Assembly: GCF_900129505.1 (NCBI RefSeq)
Contig: NZ_LT670818.1
Coordinates: 5,551,001 to 5,615,000, forward strand
Length of the DNA stretch: 64,000 bases
Direction of reading: 5' to 3'
DNA from: Bradyrhizobium erythrophlei
Lineage (GTDB): Bacteria; Pseudomonadota; Alphaproteobacteria; Rhizobiales; Xanthobacteraceae
Positions 53,635 to 63,002 of the stretch are shown piece after piece; position 1 is the stretch's first letter; each line of letters opens with the position of its first letter. The translations under genes and the position numbers were made by a program. The notes under the pieces are model-generated. The model did not search any database and was not told the origin of the DNA. It saw nothing but the letters and a program-made list of their open reading frames with translations.

Positions 53635-54495
53635 ATGACCCAGCACAATCACCAGACCGTGCCGACGCAGTTCGTCGAAGCCAACGGCGTCCGCTTTGCC
53701 TATCGCCGCTTTGGCAAGGCCGCCGGCGTGCCGCTCGTCTTCAACCAGCACTTCACCGGCACCATGGACCATTGGGATCCGGCCGTGACCGACGGTTTTG
53801 CGAAGGACCGCGAAGTCATCCTGTTTAATAACGCCGGTGTATCCAGCTCCTCCGGAGAGGTGCCTAGCACGATCGAGAAAATGGGCGACAACGCAGTGGC
53901 GTTCATCAAGGCGCTCAGACTGAGCAAAGTCGATGTGCTCGGCTTTTCAATCGGCGGCTTTGTCGCGCAAGAAATCGCCGTTCGGGCGCCCGACCTCGTG
54001 AGGCGGCTGGTCCTGGTCGGCACCGGCCCGCGCAGTGGCGAGGGCATGGCCGCGCTCACGCCGGAGGCGCAGGAAATCTTCGGCGCCATCTATGACAAGC
54101 CCGATCATCTCTGGCTTCGCGTGCATTTCACGAAGTCAGAGCAGAGCCAGGCCGCGGGCCGCGAGTTCCTCACGCGCTTCCGGCGACGCGCCGAGAACCG
54201 CGATCCCGAGGTCAACGAGAAAGTCGCACCCGCCCAGATTGAGGCGATCGGCGAATGGGGCGCGCCGCGGGACAAGCCGTTCGAATATCTGAAGTCGATC
54301 CGTCAGCCGACGCTCGTCGTCAACGGCGGCAAGGACGTGATCATCTATGCCGTGAACTCGTTCATCCTGCAGCAGCACCTGCCCAATGCCCAGCTTGTCC
54401 TCTATCCCGACGCCAATCACGGCTCGCAGTATCAATATCCCAAGTTATTCGTCCGGCACGTTTCCCTGTTCCTGTCCGAGGAGGAAGCGCGATGA
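53635..54495 (+). CDS. Alpha/beta hydrolase
   Basis: A 286-aa hydrolase with nucleophile Ser 105 in VDVLGFSIGGFVAQE, an oxyanion segment (FNQHFTGTMDHWDPAV in place of HGxP) and a C-terminal catalytic His in DANHGSQYQYP. Asp in VNGGKDVIIY completes the triad. It follows the monooxygenase by 60 bp and probably cleaves its ester or lactone product. The stop overlaps the next gene start. Confidence 0.9.
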   Translation: MTQHNHQTVPTQFVEANGVRFAYRRFGKAAGVPLVFNQHFTGTMDHWDPAVTDGFAKDREVILFNNAGVSSSSGEVPSTIEKMGDNAVAFIKALRLSKVDVLGFSIGGFVAQEIAVRAPDLVRRLVLVGTGPRSGEGMAALTPEAQEIFGAIYDKPDHLWLRVHFTKSEQSQAAGREFLTRFRRRAENRDPEVNEKVAPAQIEAIGEWGAPRDKPFEYLKSIRQPTLVVNGGKDVIIYAVNSFILQQHLPNAQLVLYPDANHGSQYQYPKLFVRHVSLFLSEEEAR

Positions 54496-55208
54496 AGCTC
54501 GACCACTCAGTTCCGGTGAAAATCGTCGTCGTCTATCACAGCGGATACGGTCACACCGTAAAGATCGCCGAGGCCATCGCGCGCGGTGCGGCCACCGTTA
54601 ATGGCGCGAGCGTAGAGCTTGTCACCGCGGAACAGGCGCCCGGCCGATGGGAGCTTCTCGATGGTGCAGACGCCATCATCATGGGAGCGCCCACTTACAT
54701 GGGTAGCCTGTCGGCACCATTCAAAGCGTTCATGGATGCGACCTCGCACCTCCAATATGCTGAGAAGCGCTGGGAGGGCAAGATCGCCGCAGGTTTCACC
54801 AATGGCGCGTCCCGCGGCGGCGACAAGCAGAACTCGCTGGTCCAGCTCATGACATTTGCCGCCCAGCACCAGATGCATTGGGTCAATCTCGGGATGAATT
54901 ACGGGAATAATCGCTCCTACACCAACGAGGATATCATCAACCGCGACAGCTACACGCTTGGAATGGCTGGCCAGGCCGACATGGACCAGAGCGGCGCCGT
55001 CGCGCCGCCGTCGTCCGATCTTCGGACTGCGGAGTTTCTCGGTCGCCGGGTGGCCGAGGTCGCGCAGGAGCTATCGGCTGGCCGGGCGATGCTCGGCCGG
55101 CGAGCCAACCGCGGCGTTTCCGGTGGTGCCGACAATCAGGATCCGGAAGGCCGGGGCGTGATGGCATCCAAACGCAATCGAGGCACCACTGGACTGGTCA
55201 CCGCCTAA
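54492..55208 (+). CDS. Flavodoxin-family NAD(P)H:quinone oxidoreductase (WrbA-like)
   Basis: A 238-aa protein. KIVVVYHSGYGHTVKIAEAI is the FMN phosphate loop, IIMGAPTYMGSLSAPFKAFM and GKIAAGFTNGASRGGDKQN are the other flavodoxin/WrbA blocks, and LGMNYGNN is the flavin-edge loop. The C-terminal 35 residues are an unusual Gly/Arg-rich tail (RRANRGVSGG) not needed for the fold. ATGA overlap with the hydrolase gene. It may reduce quinones or supply reduced flavin. Confidence 0.88.
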   Translation: MKLDHSVPVKIVVVYHSGYGHTVKIAEAIARGAATVNGASVELVTAEQAPGRWELLDGADAIIMGAPTYMGSLSAPFKAFMDATSHLQYAEKRWEGKIAAGFTNGASRGGDKQNSLVQLMTFAAQHQMHWVNLGMNYGNNRSYTNEDIINRDSYTLGMAGQADMDQSGAVAPPSSDLRTAEFLGRRVAEVAQELSAGRAMLGRRANRGVSGGADNQDPEGRGVMASKRNRGTTGLVTA

Positions 55209-55250
55209 GGATTGGCGCCGATCCGATTCCAAATCAGAAGGACACAGACG

Positions 55251-55619
55251 ATGGCTGACAAGCTGATAAAGATACCGGGGCCCGACCACCCGATTTCGGT
55301 CGAAGCGAACCCATCTCGCGTCGTGGTCAAAGTCGGCGGAAAGATCATCGCCGACACCCACGATGCGTTGACGCTTCGCGAGGCGTCCTATCCACCCGTT
55401 CAATATATCCCCCGCCGCGACGTCGACATGGCCGCACTCACACGCAGCGAGCATACTACCTACTGCCCCTACAAGGGCGACGCGTCCTACTACAGCATTC
55501 CAGCGGGCGGGGATCGTTCACGCAACGCAGTGTGGACGTATGAGATGCCGTTTGAAGCGATGGCGCTGATCAAGGATTACGTCGCGTTTTACCCGGGCCG
55601 TGTCGACGAGATCAGTTAA
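55251..55619 (+). CDS. DUF427 family protein
   Basis: A 122-aa protein with the DUF427 blocks: PSRVVVKVGGKIIADTHDAL, then EASYPPVQYIPRRDVDMAAL, TTYCPYKGDASYYSI, VWTYEMPFEAMALIKDYVAF and YPGRVD. One domain copy, as in short members. The structure of the family is a beta-sandwich, function unknown. It is co-directional with the catabolic genes, 42 bp after the WrbA-like gene. Confidence 0.92.
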   Translation: MADKLIKIPGPDHPISVEANPSRVVVKVGGKIIADTHDALTLREASYPPVQYIPRRDVDMAALTRSEHTTYCPYKGDASYYSIPAGGDRSRNAVWTYEMPFEAMALIKDYVAFYPGRVDEIS

Positions 55620-55731
55620 GTGGCGCTCCCGACCTTGCTTTGACGGCATGTCGATGCACGTCGTGAGGAGTCGTTCGGAGTGAAATTGCGGCTCCCCTCT
55701 CACGCCGGGTGACCCAAAGGAGAAAGAACAG

Positions 55732-56790
55732 ATGACGATGGCAAAGCGTACCGCACTTGTCACAGGAGCCTCCGGCCTGGCCGGCGGCTACATGCTGGCT
55801 CACCTGCTTAAGCAGGGCGGCTGGGATGTCATCGCGGTGTCGCGCCGCAAGCCGCGGATTGGTGGCGACTACAGGCACATCGCCGTGGATCTTCTCGATC
55901 CGGCCGACTGCCAGGCCAAACTTGGGCCGCTCATGAACATTACGCATTTGTTCTATCTGGCGATCACGGAGCGGGCGGATCCCGGTGAGACGATTTCGGC
56001 GAACGCCAACATGTTCTTCAACCTCGTCAAGACCGTCGAGGCCGCTTCACCCATGCTCGAGCATGTTCATCTCTCTCAGGGCACCAGGTGGTACGGAAAT
56101 CACCTCGGCCCCTACAAGACCCCGACCAGGGAGGATGATCCGCGGCACATGCCGCCGAATTTCTATTACGACCAGCAGGACTTTCTCGAAGAATTCCAGC
56201 AAGGAAAGCGCTGGACCTGGTCGGTCGGGCGTCCGCACGCGGTCTGCGGTTTCTCCACGGGAGGACCGATGAACCTGACTCTGGCGATCGCTGTCTATGC
56301 CAATATCTGCAAGGCGCTGAGGCTGCCTCTCAGTTTTCCGGGCAAGCCAGGCGCGTACACCGCGCTCTATCAGTGCACCGACGCCGCTCTTCTGGCAAAG
56401 GCCGTCGAGTGGATGGCGACCGATCCGAAATGCGCCAACCAGGCTTTCAACATCACCAACAGTGATCTCATCAGGTGGCAGAACCTGTGGCCCAGATTCG
56501 CCAACTTCTTCGGAATGGAGCTGGCGCCGCCACGACACATCAACCTTGCGCGGACCATGGCCGACAAGGGGCCGGTCTGGGAAAAAATCGTCGAAAAGAA
56601 CGGATTGCAGAAATTTCGCTTCGAAGAGATCGCGGCCTGGGGCTACCCGGATGGCGTGTTCGCTTCCGACTACGATATCGTCTCCGATACCAGCAAGGCC
56701 CGCCGTTTCGGATTCCACGACCTCGTGGACACCGAGGAAATGTTTTTCCGGATGTTCTCGGATTTTCGGCGTGAGCGGATCATTCCGTGA
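55732..56790 (+). CDS. PRISE-type SDR (progesterone 5-beta-reductase/iridoid synthase-like)
   Basis: A 352-aa atypical short-chain reductase. TGASGLAGGY (11-20) binds NADPH; GPYKTPTREDDPR with Lys 129 and NFYYDQQDF with Tyr 145/146 match the Lys and Tyr of PRISE enzymes. FFGMELAPP and FRFEEIAAWGYPDGV are also typical. PRISE enzymes reduce activated C=C bonds in enones. A reductase for an unsaturated ketone would fit an upstream step of the monooxygenase pathway. Ribosome site GGAGAAAG; ATG 55732 or 55738. Confidence 0.9.
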   Translation: MTMAKRTALVTGASGLAGGYMLAHLLKQGGWDVIAVSRRKPRIGGDYRHIAVDLLDPADCQAKLGPLMNITHLFYLAITERADPGETISANANMFFNLVKTVEAASPMLEHVHLSQGTRWYGNHLGPYKTPTREDDPRHMPPNFYYDQQDFLEEFQQGKRWTWSVGRPHAVCGFSTGGPMNLTLAIAVYANICKALRLPLSFPGKPGAYTALYQCTDAALLAKAVEWMATDPKCANQAFNITNSDLIRWQNLWPRFANFFGMELAPPRHINLARTMADKGPVWEKIVEKNGLQKFRFEEIAAWGYPDGVFASDYDIVSDTSKARRFGFHDLVDTEEMFFRMFSDFRRERIIP

Positions 56791-56888
56791 CCCGCCAAAC
56801 CCTCTCGCAGAAGAGGCGCAACCGCGGAACAAGTGGCCCGCCTTTTGACGAAAGATCTGGCTTGCCCTCGATGGATGGTATCGTGGTG

Positions 56889-57821
56889 TCACTTGTGCCG
56901 GAGCGGCAGATGTTCCGGGGAGGCCGCGTTCAGCATGCTTCCACGCGCGATCAACTCGTCCAAGAGAAATGCCTTGAGAAGCGAGGACGTGTTTGCCCTG
57001 TTGTAGCCGATCACCAGATCGATCGTCGGCGCTTCGCCTCGTAGCGGGCGGCTGACGACCGACGGCGGAAGAAGATTTCGCGCATACAGCGGCAACAGGG
57101 CGAGGCCGCGCGTGGAGACGATCATTGAGACCGCCATTGAAATATTATCAACCTCATGGTCGGGAGTAAGATCGAGTCTGGCGCGCGCCCCGTAGCCGTC
57201 GATAACGGCCCTGAGAGCAGGTGATGTCGTCTTGGGAACACTGATGAAGGTTTCACGCGGAATGTCTCGCGGGCGAATAGTATCGCGTGTGGCGAGGCGA
57301 TGATCGCTGGGCAGAAAGACGACGAGGGGCTCCTTGGTCAACAGCTTGAATGCCAGGCCAGGCACGTGGTCTTCCCGCCGGAGAAAGGCCACGTCAAGTT
57401 TGCCCTGCAGCAGCCCCCTCGCAAGGTCAGGCGATAGTTGGCTGTGCACGATGACTTCGATGTTTGGTTGATCGTCGCGGAGAATCCTCAGGGCTTCGGG
57501 AAGCCACGTCACCTCGTGCCCGGTCAGAAATCCAAGCACGAATGATTCCTTGGCGACCTGGGACGCTCGCCGGGCCGCTTCGCCAGCAACCTCGACCTGC
57601 GACAGCACCAGACGGGCATGATCGAGAAAAACGCGGCCTGCCGGGGTCAGTTCAATTCCACGCGGACCGCGGATCAGTAGTTGGGCGCCGTCCTCCAGCT
57701 CCAGATCGCGGATCTGCCGGCTGAGTGACGGCTGGGCGGTGTGAAGCCGCCGCTCGGCCGCCAGCGTCAGGCTGCCTTCCTCAGCCACAGCAATGAAATA
57801 GCGCAGATGACGCAGTTCCAT
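56889..57821 (-). CDS. LysR family regulator 2
   Basis: A 310-aa LysR-type regulator: MELRHLRYFIAVAEEGSLTL, then AAERRLHTAQPSLSRQIRDL for the DNA-binding helix, effector domain about 90-295 with VIVHSQLSPDLARGLLQGKL. It belongs to the group with QPSLSRQIR typical of aromatic or quinone-responsive regulators. It is divergent from SDR gene 2, with a T-N11-A dyad between them. Confidence 0.93.
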   Translation of the reverse strand: MELRHLRYFIAVAEEGSLTLAAERRLHTAQPSLSRQIRDLELEDGAQLLIRGPRGIELTPAGRVFLDHARLVLSQVEVAGEAARRASQVAKESFVLGFLTGHEVTWLPEALRILRDDQPNIEVIVHSQLSPDLARGLLQGKLDVAFLRREDHVPGLAFKLLTKEPLVVFLPSDHRLATRDTIRPRDIPRETFISVPKTTSPALRAVIDGYGARARLDLTPDHEVDNISMAVSMIVSTRGLALLPLYARNLLPPSVVSRPLRGEAPTIDLVIGYNRANTSSLLKAFLLDELIARGSMLNAASPEHLPLRHK

Positions 57822-57830
57822 GTTTAACTC

Positions 57831-57845
57831 ATGCTTTCAAAGTAT
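57831..57845. promoter_or_regulatory. T-N11-A dyad, candidate operator of LysR 2
   Basis: ATGCTTTCAAAGTAT is a near-perfect 15-bp dyad with T and A at the positions of the LysR T-N11-A motif, directly upstream of LysR 2 and 159 bp before SDR 2. Confidence 0.5.
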
Positions 57846-58003
57846 GGCATGGACCCTACAAAGTCTTTCTCCATTCCGCCAGAGCCACCTACATCACCCA
57901 AAGCCTAACGAGCGGAAATACGCCGCTGTCTCCCAAACCCTTGGTCGGAATGACCTGCCGAGCAAGGCTTTTCAGCAATCTCTCACTCCAGGAGAAACTG
58001 CAT

Positions 58004-58750
58004 ATGACCGCCCCCGTTGTCCTGATTACCGGCGCCTTGACCGGCATTGGCCGTGCCACGGCGCTGGCCTTCGCCCAGGAGGGCGCCCGGATTGTTGTCT
58101 CCGGCCGCCGCGACCAGGAGGGACAAGCCCTGACCCAGGAGCTCCGCGCCCTCGGCGTTGAGGCTGAATTCATCCGCGCCGACGTTCGCCATGAAAACGA
58201 TGTCCGCAACCTGCTCGACAAGACCGTGGCCGGCTTCGGCCGGCTTGACGTCGCGGTCAACAACGCCGGCACCGAGGGCAAGCCCGGGCCGGTGACGGAG
58301 CAGACCGCCGAAAGCTACGCGGCCACGTTCGACACCAACGTGCTCGGCGTGCTGCTCAGCATGAAGCATGAGATGCGGGTGATGCAGGCGCAAGGCAGCG
58401 GCAGCATCGTGAACCTGTCGTCGACCATGGGACATCGCGGCGCGCCGGGCGCCTCGCTCTATACCGCGAGCAAGCACGCGGTCGAAGGGCTGACGAAATC
58501 CGCGGCGCTCGAAGGAGCGGCATCAGGCGTTCGCGTCAATGCGGTCGCGCCCGGTCCCGTCGAAACCGGAATGCTGGACCGGTTCACCGGCTCTGCCGAG
58601 CGAAAGGCCGGACTTGTCGCAGGCGTGCCGCTCAAGCGTGTGGGCACGCCTACGGAGATCGCCGATGCTATCGTGTTCGTCGCTTCTCCCAAGGCGTCAT
58701 TCATCACCGGCCAGATCATTGCCGTGAACGGCGGCAAGACCGCTTCGTAA
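58004..58750 (+). CDS. SDR family oxidoreductase 2
   Basis: A 248-aa short-chain dehydrogenase paralogous to SDR 1: VVLITGALTGIGRATALAFA, then VNNAG, catalytic SLYTASKHAVEG, and FITGQIIAVNGGKTAS at the end. ATG 58004 has AGGAG ten bases upstream. It lies divergent to LysR 2. The similarity to SDR 1 runs over the full length, with identical phrases such as SMKHE and MQAQGSGSI. Confidence 0.93.
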   Translation: MTAPVVLITGALTGIGRATALAFAQEGARIVVSGRRDQEGQALTQELRALGVEAEFIRADVRHENDVRNLLDKTVAGFGRLDVAVNNAGTEGKPGPVTEQTAESYAATFDTNVLGVLLSMKHEMRVMQAQGSGSIVNLSSTMGHRGAPGASLYTASKHAVEGLTKSAALEGAASGVRVNAVAPGPVETGMLDRFTGSAERKAGLVAGVPLKRVGTPTEIADAIVFVASPKASFITGQIIAVNGGKTAS

Positions 58751-58789
58751 ATTCTGCACCCCGAAAACAGCACCATCACAAAGCTCGCA

Positions 58790-60064
58790 ATGATCAAGGT
58801 ATCATCGGCGTCCGTTCGTCATACCGTGGCGGGCTGGACCGAGCCTCCGGCGGGCGGGCGGTTCGCCCTCGGGCGCCGCGCGAGTCTGTTCGTGTCGGCG
58901 GGCGTGGTCGGTCATACGCTATGGACAAGTGCGGCGCCCGCGCTCACCTACGGGCTTTATGCCGAGGAGTGGCATCTCACCCATACGGCGATAGCGGCGA
59001 TCTTCGCCATCTATCCGATCGCCGTCGTCGTCATGCTGCTCGGCTTCGGCGGCATTTCCGACCAGATTGGCCGCCGCACGACCATGTTGGCGGGGCTCTG
59101 GGCTTCGCTCGCCGGCGCGCTGCTGTTTGCGGTCGCACCCGACGTGTGGTGGGTATTCGCAGGACGTGCGCTGATGGGCATCGGCGTCGGCCTTGCTGCG
59201 AGCCCGTCGACTGCCGCGATCCTGGAGTTCACGAGCCCGGAACGCGCGAAGAGCGCGGCCTCGGTCACGATGGGGGCGCAGGCAATTGGCTTCGCCACGG
59301 CTTTGCTGCTCGGCGGCGCCTTGACGCAATACGGGCCATGGCCGACCCGCCTTTGCTTCTGGGTGCTTGCGGTCTTCCTCATCGTCCTTCTGATCGGGAC
59401 GTGGCTCTTGCCGCGTCATACGCCCGGCGGTAGGGGCGGCGACTGGCGCTCGAGAATGCCATCCGTTCCGAAGCACGTGCGTCGGGCTTTCGCGATGACA
59501 TCGACTGCGATGGTCGCGGCCTATGCGTTCGGCGTCCTGGTGCTCTCGCTCGGCGGCCAGGTCGAGCATGATCTGATCGGTTCGCCCAACGCCCTTCTCA
59601 ACAGCGCCGTCCTTTCATTGTTTCCCATCGTGATGGGCGCGATCGGGATCGTGGCTCGGCCGCTTTCGCCGCGGCGGGCGCTGATCGTCGGCGCGCTGAT
59701 CTCCGGTGCGGGCATGGTGCTGCTCATCCTGGCGGTCAGCTTGCGCGATCTAGTTATCTATTTGCTGGCGACGGCCGCTGCGGGTGGCGCATACAGCCTG
59801 TTGTTTGTCGGCGGTCTGCAAGTGATCAGCGTGACGGCTCCCGAGCGTCACCGCGGCGGCATCCTCGCCGCGCTCTATCTCCTGAGTTACCTGTCGATGG
59901 GCGCGCTCGCGCTCGCTCTCGGCGCGCTCGCGACGGCGAGGGGGCTTAGTCTGGCCGTCGATCTCGGTGCGGCAGCGATCATTCTGATGAATGTTGCCAC
60001 GCTCGTATTCGCAACGACGAAGCCCACCATAACCCCATCCGCGGCCTCGCCTGCATCGACATGA
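58790..60064 (+). CDS. MFS transporter (single 12-helix type)
   Basis: A 424-aa membrane protein with about twelve helices. The motif between helices 2 and 3 reads GGISDQIGRRTTMLAGLWAS, the canonical MFS loop GxLaDrxGrkxxl. RALMGIGVGLAASPSTAAIL is the helix 4 region. It follows SDR 2 by 39 bp and is probably in the same operon. The likely role is import of the substrate or export of a toxic compound; the sequence does not settle this. Confidence 0.88.
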   Translation: MIKVSSASVRHTVAGWTEPPAGGRFALGRRASLFVSAGVVGHTLWTSAAPALTYGLYAEEWHLTHTAIAAIFAIYPIAVVVMLLGFGGISDQIGRRTTMLAGLWASLAGALLFAVAPDVWWVFAGRALMGIGVGLAASPSTAAILEFTSPERAKSAASVTMGAQAIGFATALLLGGALTQYGPWPTRLCFWVLAVFLIVLLIGTWLLPRHTPGGRGGDWRSRMPSVPKHVRRAFAMTSTAMVAAYAFGVLVLSLGGQVEHDLIGSPNALLNSAVLSLFPIVMGAIGIVARPLSPRRALIVGALISGAGMVLLILAVSLRDLVIYLLATAAAGGAYSLLFVGGLQVISVTAPERHRGGILAALYLLSYLSMGALALALGALATARGLSLAVDLGAAAIILMNVATLVFATTKPTITPSAASPAST

Positions 60065-60096
60065 GGACCACGCGAACGTTCGCGCGTCCGTCGGAA

Positions 60097-61557
60097 TCAC
60101 GACGGACCTGAGGTCCTGTCGGGCAGGAGGAGAAGCAGCCCGACGACTGCGAGCAGCATCAGTACGTTCCAAAAGGCGACCGCACCAAACGCCTGGACAT
60201 AGGATGCCGTCTGGCTGAGGCCTCTTGATCCGGCACCAGAAAGGGTCAGAAAAAAAGGAACCTCCAGTGCTGCTACCCCCAATGCATTGCCGCCGCGCTG
60301 CATCGTCGTCAGGACCCCAGCTGCGGATCCGACGTGGCGGTCATGGATGCCGCTCATCACCGCATTCAGTATTGGCGTCATGAAGAGGCCCATACCGATA
60401 CCAACGAGCAACAAGGACGGAAGAAGCCATGGGGCTGGAAGCGGATCGACTGTCCAGCACAGGACTAGCGTAAGAAGCATCCCGACCAGGTCCACGAGGA
60501 CGCCTGCCATCATGATACGGCGCACCCCGAACGACGTTAGCCGACTTGCAATCGGCGAAACGATTCCGAACGCCCCACCGAGGATTGCCAGGCTTCCCGC
60601 CGTGGCCAGCGGCGAGTGCCCATATCCCGTCTGCATCAGCAACACGTAGGAGAAGCTGAAGGGCGTCGTGGATCCCCAGAAGAAAAGGATCAGAAGTGCG
60701 CCGATATTGAACGCACGGTCGCCAAACAGGTCGGTCTCGAGCAGGGGAGAGAGTCCGTGCCGCGATTTCCAGCGCTGGTGGAGATAGAACCCCACGAAAG
60801 CAACCGGGGACGCAGCCAGCATCGCGACCGGCCAGCCGGCCCAGCCGCGCTCCGGTCCCTCGACCAACGGCAGCATCAATAGCAACATGGCGAGTGTGCT
60901 TAGCGCGACACCCGTAAGGTCAAGCCGCTTGCGCTCGCCGGAACGCACGTCTGCCAGCACCAGCGGCGTCAGGAAAATGGCCACGATCCCAATTGGGAGG
61001 TTCACCAGAAAGACCGTGCGCCAAGCAAGGCCGAAGAGGTCAGCTTGGATCAGGACTCCCCCAAGGACAAGCCCTGCGACGTTGGCAAGGCCTATCGCTA
61101 CGCCCATCGCGCCGAACGCCGCCCTACGCTCGCCGCCATCGGCAAAGGACATTCGCACCAACGCAAAGACCTGGGGCGAGAGCATCGCCGCGGAGGCGCC
61201 CTGCAGCAGCCTGCCGACAATAAGAATCTCGATGTTCGGCGCGACCCCGCAGATGAACGACGTCAGCGTGAACGCTCCAAAGGCCGCCATGAACACACGA
61301 CGCTGGCCGTAGATGTCGCCAAGTCGTCCCCCGGTGATCATTCCGGCGGAAAAGGCCAGTGCGTAGGTTGCTACCGTGAGTTCGGCCTCGCCGAAGCTCG
61401 CGTCTAGCGTAGTTCTGATTGACGGAATCGCAATGTTGACGATCGAGTTGTCCATGACCGTCACAAAAATGCCCGAGAGGACGACGGCGAGGGCGACCCA
61501 GCGGCGGGCGCCGATGCCCGGGCTGGCGACCTCTGCGCTCGGTTCGTGGTCGCTCAA
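60097..61557 (-). CDS. MFS drug:H+ antiporter, DHA2 (EmrB/QacA) type
   Basis: A 486-aa transporter with about fourteen helices. VTVMDNSIVNIAIPSIRTTL is the helix 1 motif of the DHA2 group, GGRLGDIYGQRRVFMAAFGA the loop 2-3 motif, and RLLQGASAAMLSPQVFAL the helix 4 segment. It is convergent with the other MFS gene (33 bp apart) and its start overlaps the end of the MDR dehydrogenase gene, so it is the last gene of a reverse operon. Confidence 0.92.
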   Translation of the reverse strand: MSDHEPSAEVASPGIGARRWVALAVVLSGIFVTVMDNSIVNIAIPSIRTTLDASFGEAELTVATYALAFSAGMITGGRLGDIYGQRRVFMAAFGAFTLTSFICGVAPNIEILIVGRLLQGASAAMLSPQVFALVRMSFADGGERRAAFGAMGVAIGLANVAGLVLGGVLIQADLFGLAWRTVFLVNLPIGIVAIFLTPLVLADVRSGERKRLDLTGVALSTLAMLLLMLPLVEGPERGWAGWPVAMLAASPVAFVGFYLHQRWKSRHGLSPLLETDLFGDRAFNIGALLILFFWGSTTPFSFSYVLLMQTGYGHSPLATAGSLAILGGAFGIVSPIASRLTSFGVRRIMMAGVLVDLVGMLLTLVLCWTVDPLPAPWLLPSLLLVGIGMGLFMTPILNAVMSGIHDRHVGSAAGVLTTMQRGGNALGVAALEVPFFLTLSGAGSRGLSQTASYVQAFGAVAFWNVLMLLAVVGLLLLLPDRTSGPS

Positions 61558-62543
61558 AGAGTGACGACGATCTTGCCGAATTGGCCGCTGTTCTCCAGAT
61601 AGCGATGCACTTCCACCATATCGTCGAACTTGAATATGCGATCGATGACCGGCTTGAGCGCGCCGCTCGCAAGACCCCTGGTAACGTAATCCACCGCCGC
61701 TTTCCGGCGAGCCTCGTCGCCAGTGACCAGCCGGATGCTGTACCCTTTGACGATCGTCATCTTGCGGATCATCTCCAGCACCGGGATCGGGGTGTCATCC
61801 TCGCTCAGCGCGCCGTAGATGTAGACGATGCCCTCATTGGTCAGCGCGGCGATCAGCTTGGCCAGGTCCGCGCCGCCCACGGGATCGAAGGCGACCCGTG
61901 CGCCATGGCCGTTGGTGATGCGCATCACCTCGGCGACCATGTCTTGCTCCCTTGTTGCAACGACATGGGCTGCGCCGGCCTCGTGCAGCCGCTTTTTCTT
62001 GTCCGAAGTGCGGGTCAGCGCGATGGGGGTCGCGCCGGCTTGGTTGGCAATTTGAATCGCCGCCAGGCCGACGCTGCTCGAAGCTGCGGGAATGATGACG
62101 AAGTCGCCAGTCTTCACGTGGGCGTCGAAGACGAGCGCGCCGTAGGCCGTGATGAACATCATCCAGACCGACGCCGCTTCGACGAACGAAAGCGACGCTG
62201 GATGCTTCACGATGGCATGATCGGGGGCGAGGATGACCTCTCCGTAGGTGAAGTACCTGTTCAGGGAGAAGGCCGGAATCGTGCTGACGCTGTCGCCCAC
62301 GGCAAAATCGGCGACATCCTTGCCAGCGGCATCGACCACACCTGCGCAATCATATCCGAGACCAGCCGGAAATATCGGGGATTCGACGTATTTATCGTTA
62401 CGCCACATCGACTCGGCGCGGTTGATGCCGATTGCTTTCACCTTGATGCGAACTTCGTGCGGGCCGGGAGCGGGCACTTCCATTTCAATGAATTCGAGAA
62501 CTTCAGGCCCTCCGGCCTTTGCGAATTTGATGGTGCGGGACAT
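61554..62543 (-). CDS. MDR family zinc-type alcohol dehydrogenase/quinone oxidoreductase
   Basis: A 329-aa medium-chain dehydrogenase/reductase. The N-terminal KFAKAGGPEVLEFIEMEVPA is typical of quinone oxidoreductases, IGINRAESMWRND and GYDCAGVVDAAGKDV follow, and the Rossmann segment is VIIPAASSSVGLAAIQIANQ (GxGxxG replaced by ASSSVG, as in this family). Structural zinc Cys residues are absent, so it is probably zinc-independent and NADPH-linked. I use ATG 62543; the frame goes back to 62684. ATGA overlap with the DHA2 transporter gene. Confidence 0.9.
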   Translation of the reverse strand: MSRTIKFAKAGGPEVLEFIEMEVPAPGPHEVRIKVKAIGINRAESMWRNDKYVESPIFPAGLGYDCAGVVDAAGKDVADFAVGDSVSTIPAFSLNRYFTYGEVILAPDHAIVKHPASLSFVEAASVWMMFITAYGALVFDAHVKTGDFVIIPAASSSVGLAAIQIANQAGATPIALTRTSDKKKRLHEAGAAHVVATREQDMVAEVMRITNGHGARVAFDPVGGADLAKLIAALTNEGIVYIYGALSEDDTPIPVLEMIRKMTIVKGYSIRLVTGDEARRKAAVDYVTRGLASGALKPVIDRIFKFDDMVEVHRYLENSGQFGKIVVTL

Positions 62544-62629
62544 GATGCCTCCGGCAAGTCGGGTAGGAGTTAAGCTATTCGGCACGCGCGCGAACGGCAG
62601 TCTGCGTCGAGCCGGTGACGAGGGCGCCT

Positions 62630-62953
62630 TTAGAGAAGGTGTCCGGAAAGGTGGAGGATCTGTTCCGTTCCGGTCAGGAGGCACACGAAGCCCTTGCTCG
62701 CTTTGAGCCGGATCGGCTGCACCGCCTGATAGGCGTCGGAGTGATAGAAGTTCTTCACGGCCTCGGGGCTATCGAACTCGACGATAACCCGGCGGCGCTG
62801 CGGGATGACGCCATCCAGCGGTTGCGCGTCTTCGCCGCGCACGAGAATCCTGCCGCCGTGCGCTGCGATGATGCCCGGAACGCTCGTGCGGTAGGCCTCG
62901 TAGGCCGCCGGATCGGTGATCTCGATTTCGACAAAGAAATACCCTTTGGGCAC
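62630..62953 (-). CDS. DUF1330 family protein
   Basis: A 107-aa protein: KGYFFVEIEITDPAAYEAYR, then GIIAAHGGRILVRGEDAQPL, then RVIVEFDSPEAVKNFYHSDA and YQAVQPIRLKAS. These are the conserved DUF1330 blocks, a dimeric alpha/beta (ferredoxin-like) fold. Such proteins often stand beside oxidoreductases. The C-terminal 15 residues are extra. It precedes the MDR dehydrogenase by 86 bp in the same reverse operon. Confidence 0.92.
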   Translation of the reverse strand: MPKGYFFVEIEITDPAAYEAYRTSVPGIIAAHGGRILVRGEDAQPLDGVIPQRRRVIVEFDSPEAVKNFYHSDAYQAVQPIRLKASKGFVCLLTGTEQILHLSGHLL

Positions 62954-63002
62954 GGTTTAACTCCTGTATTGGCCGGCAATCAGTCGCGAGGCTGCTTTCG
63001 CG

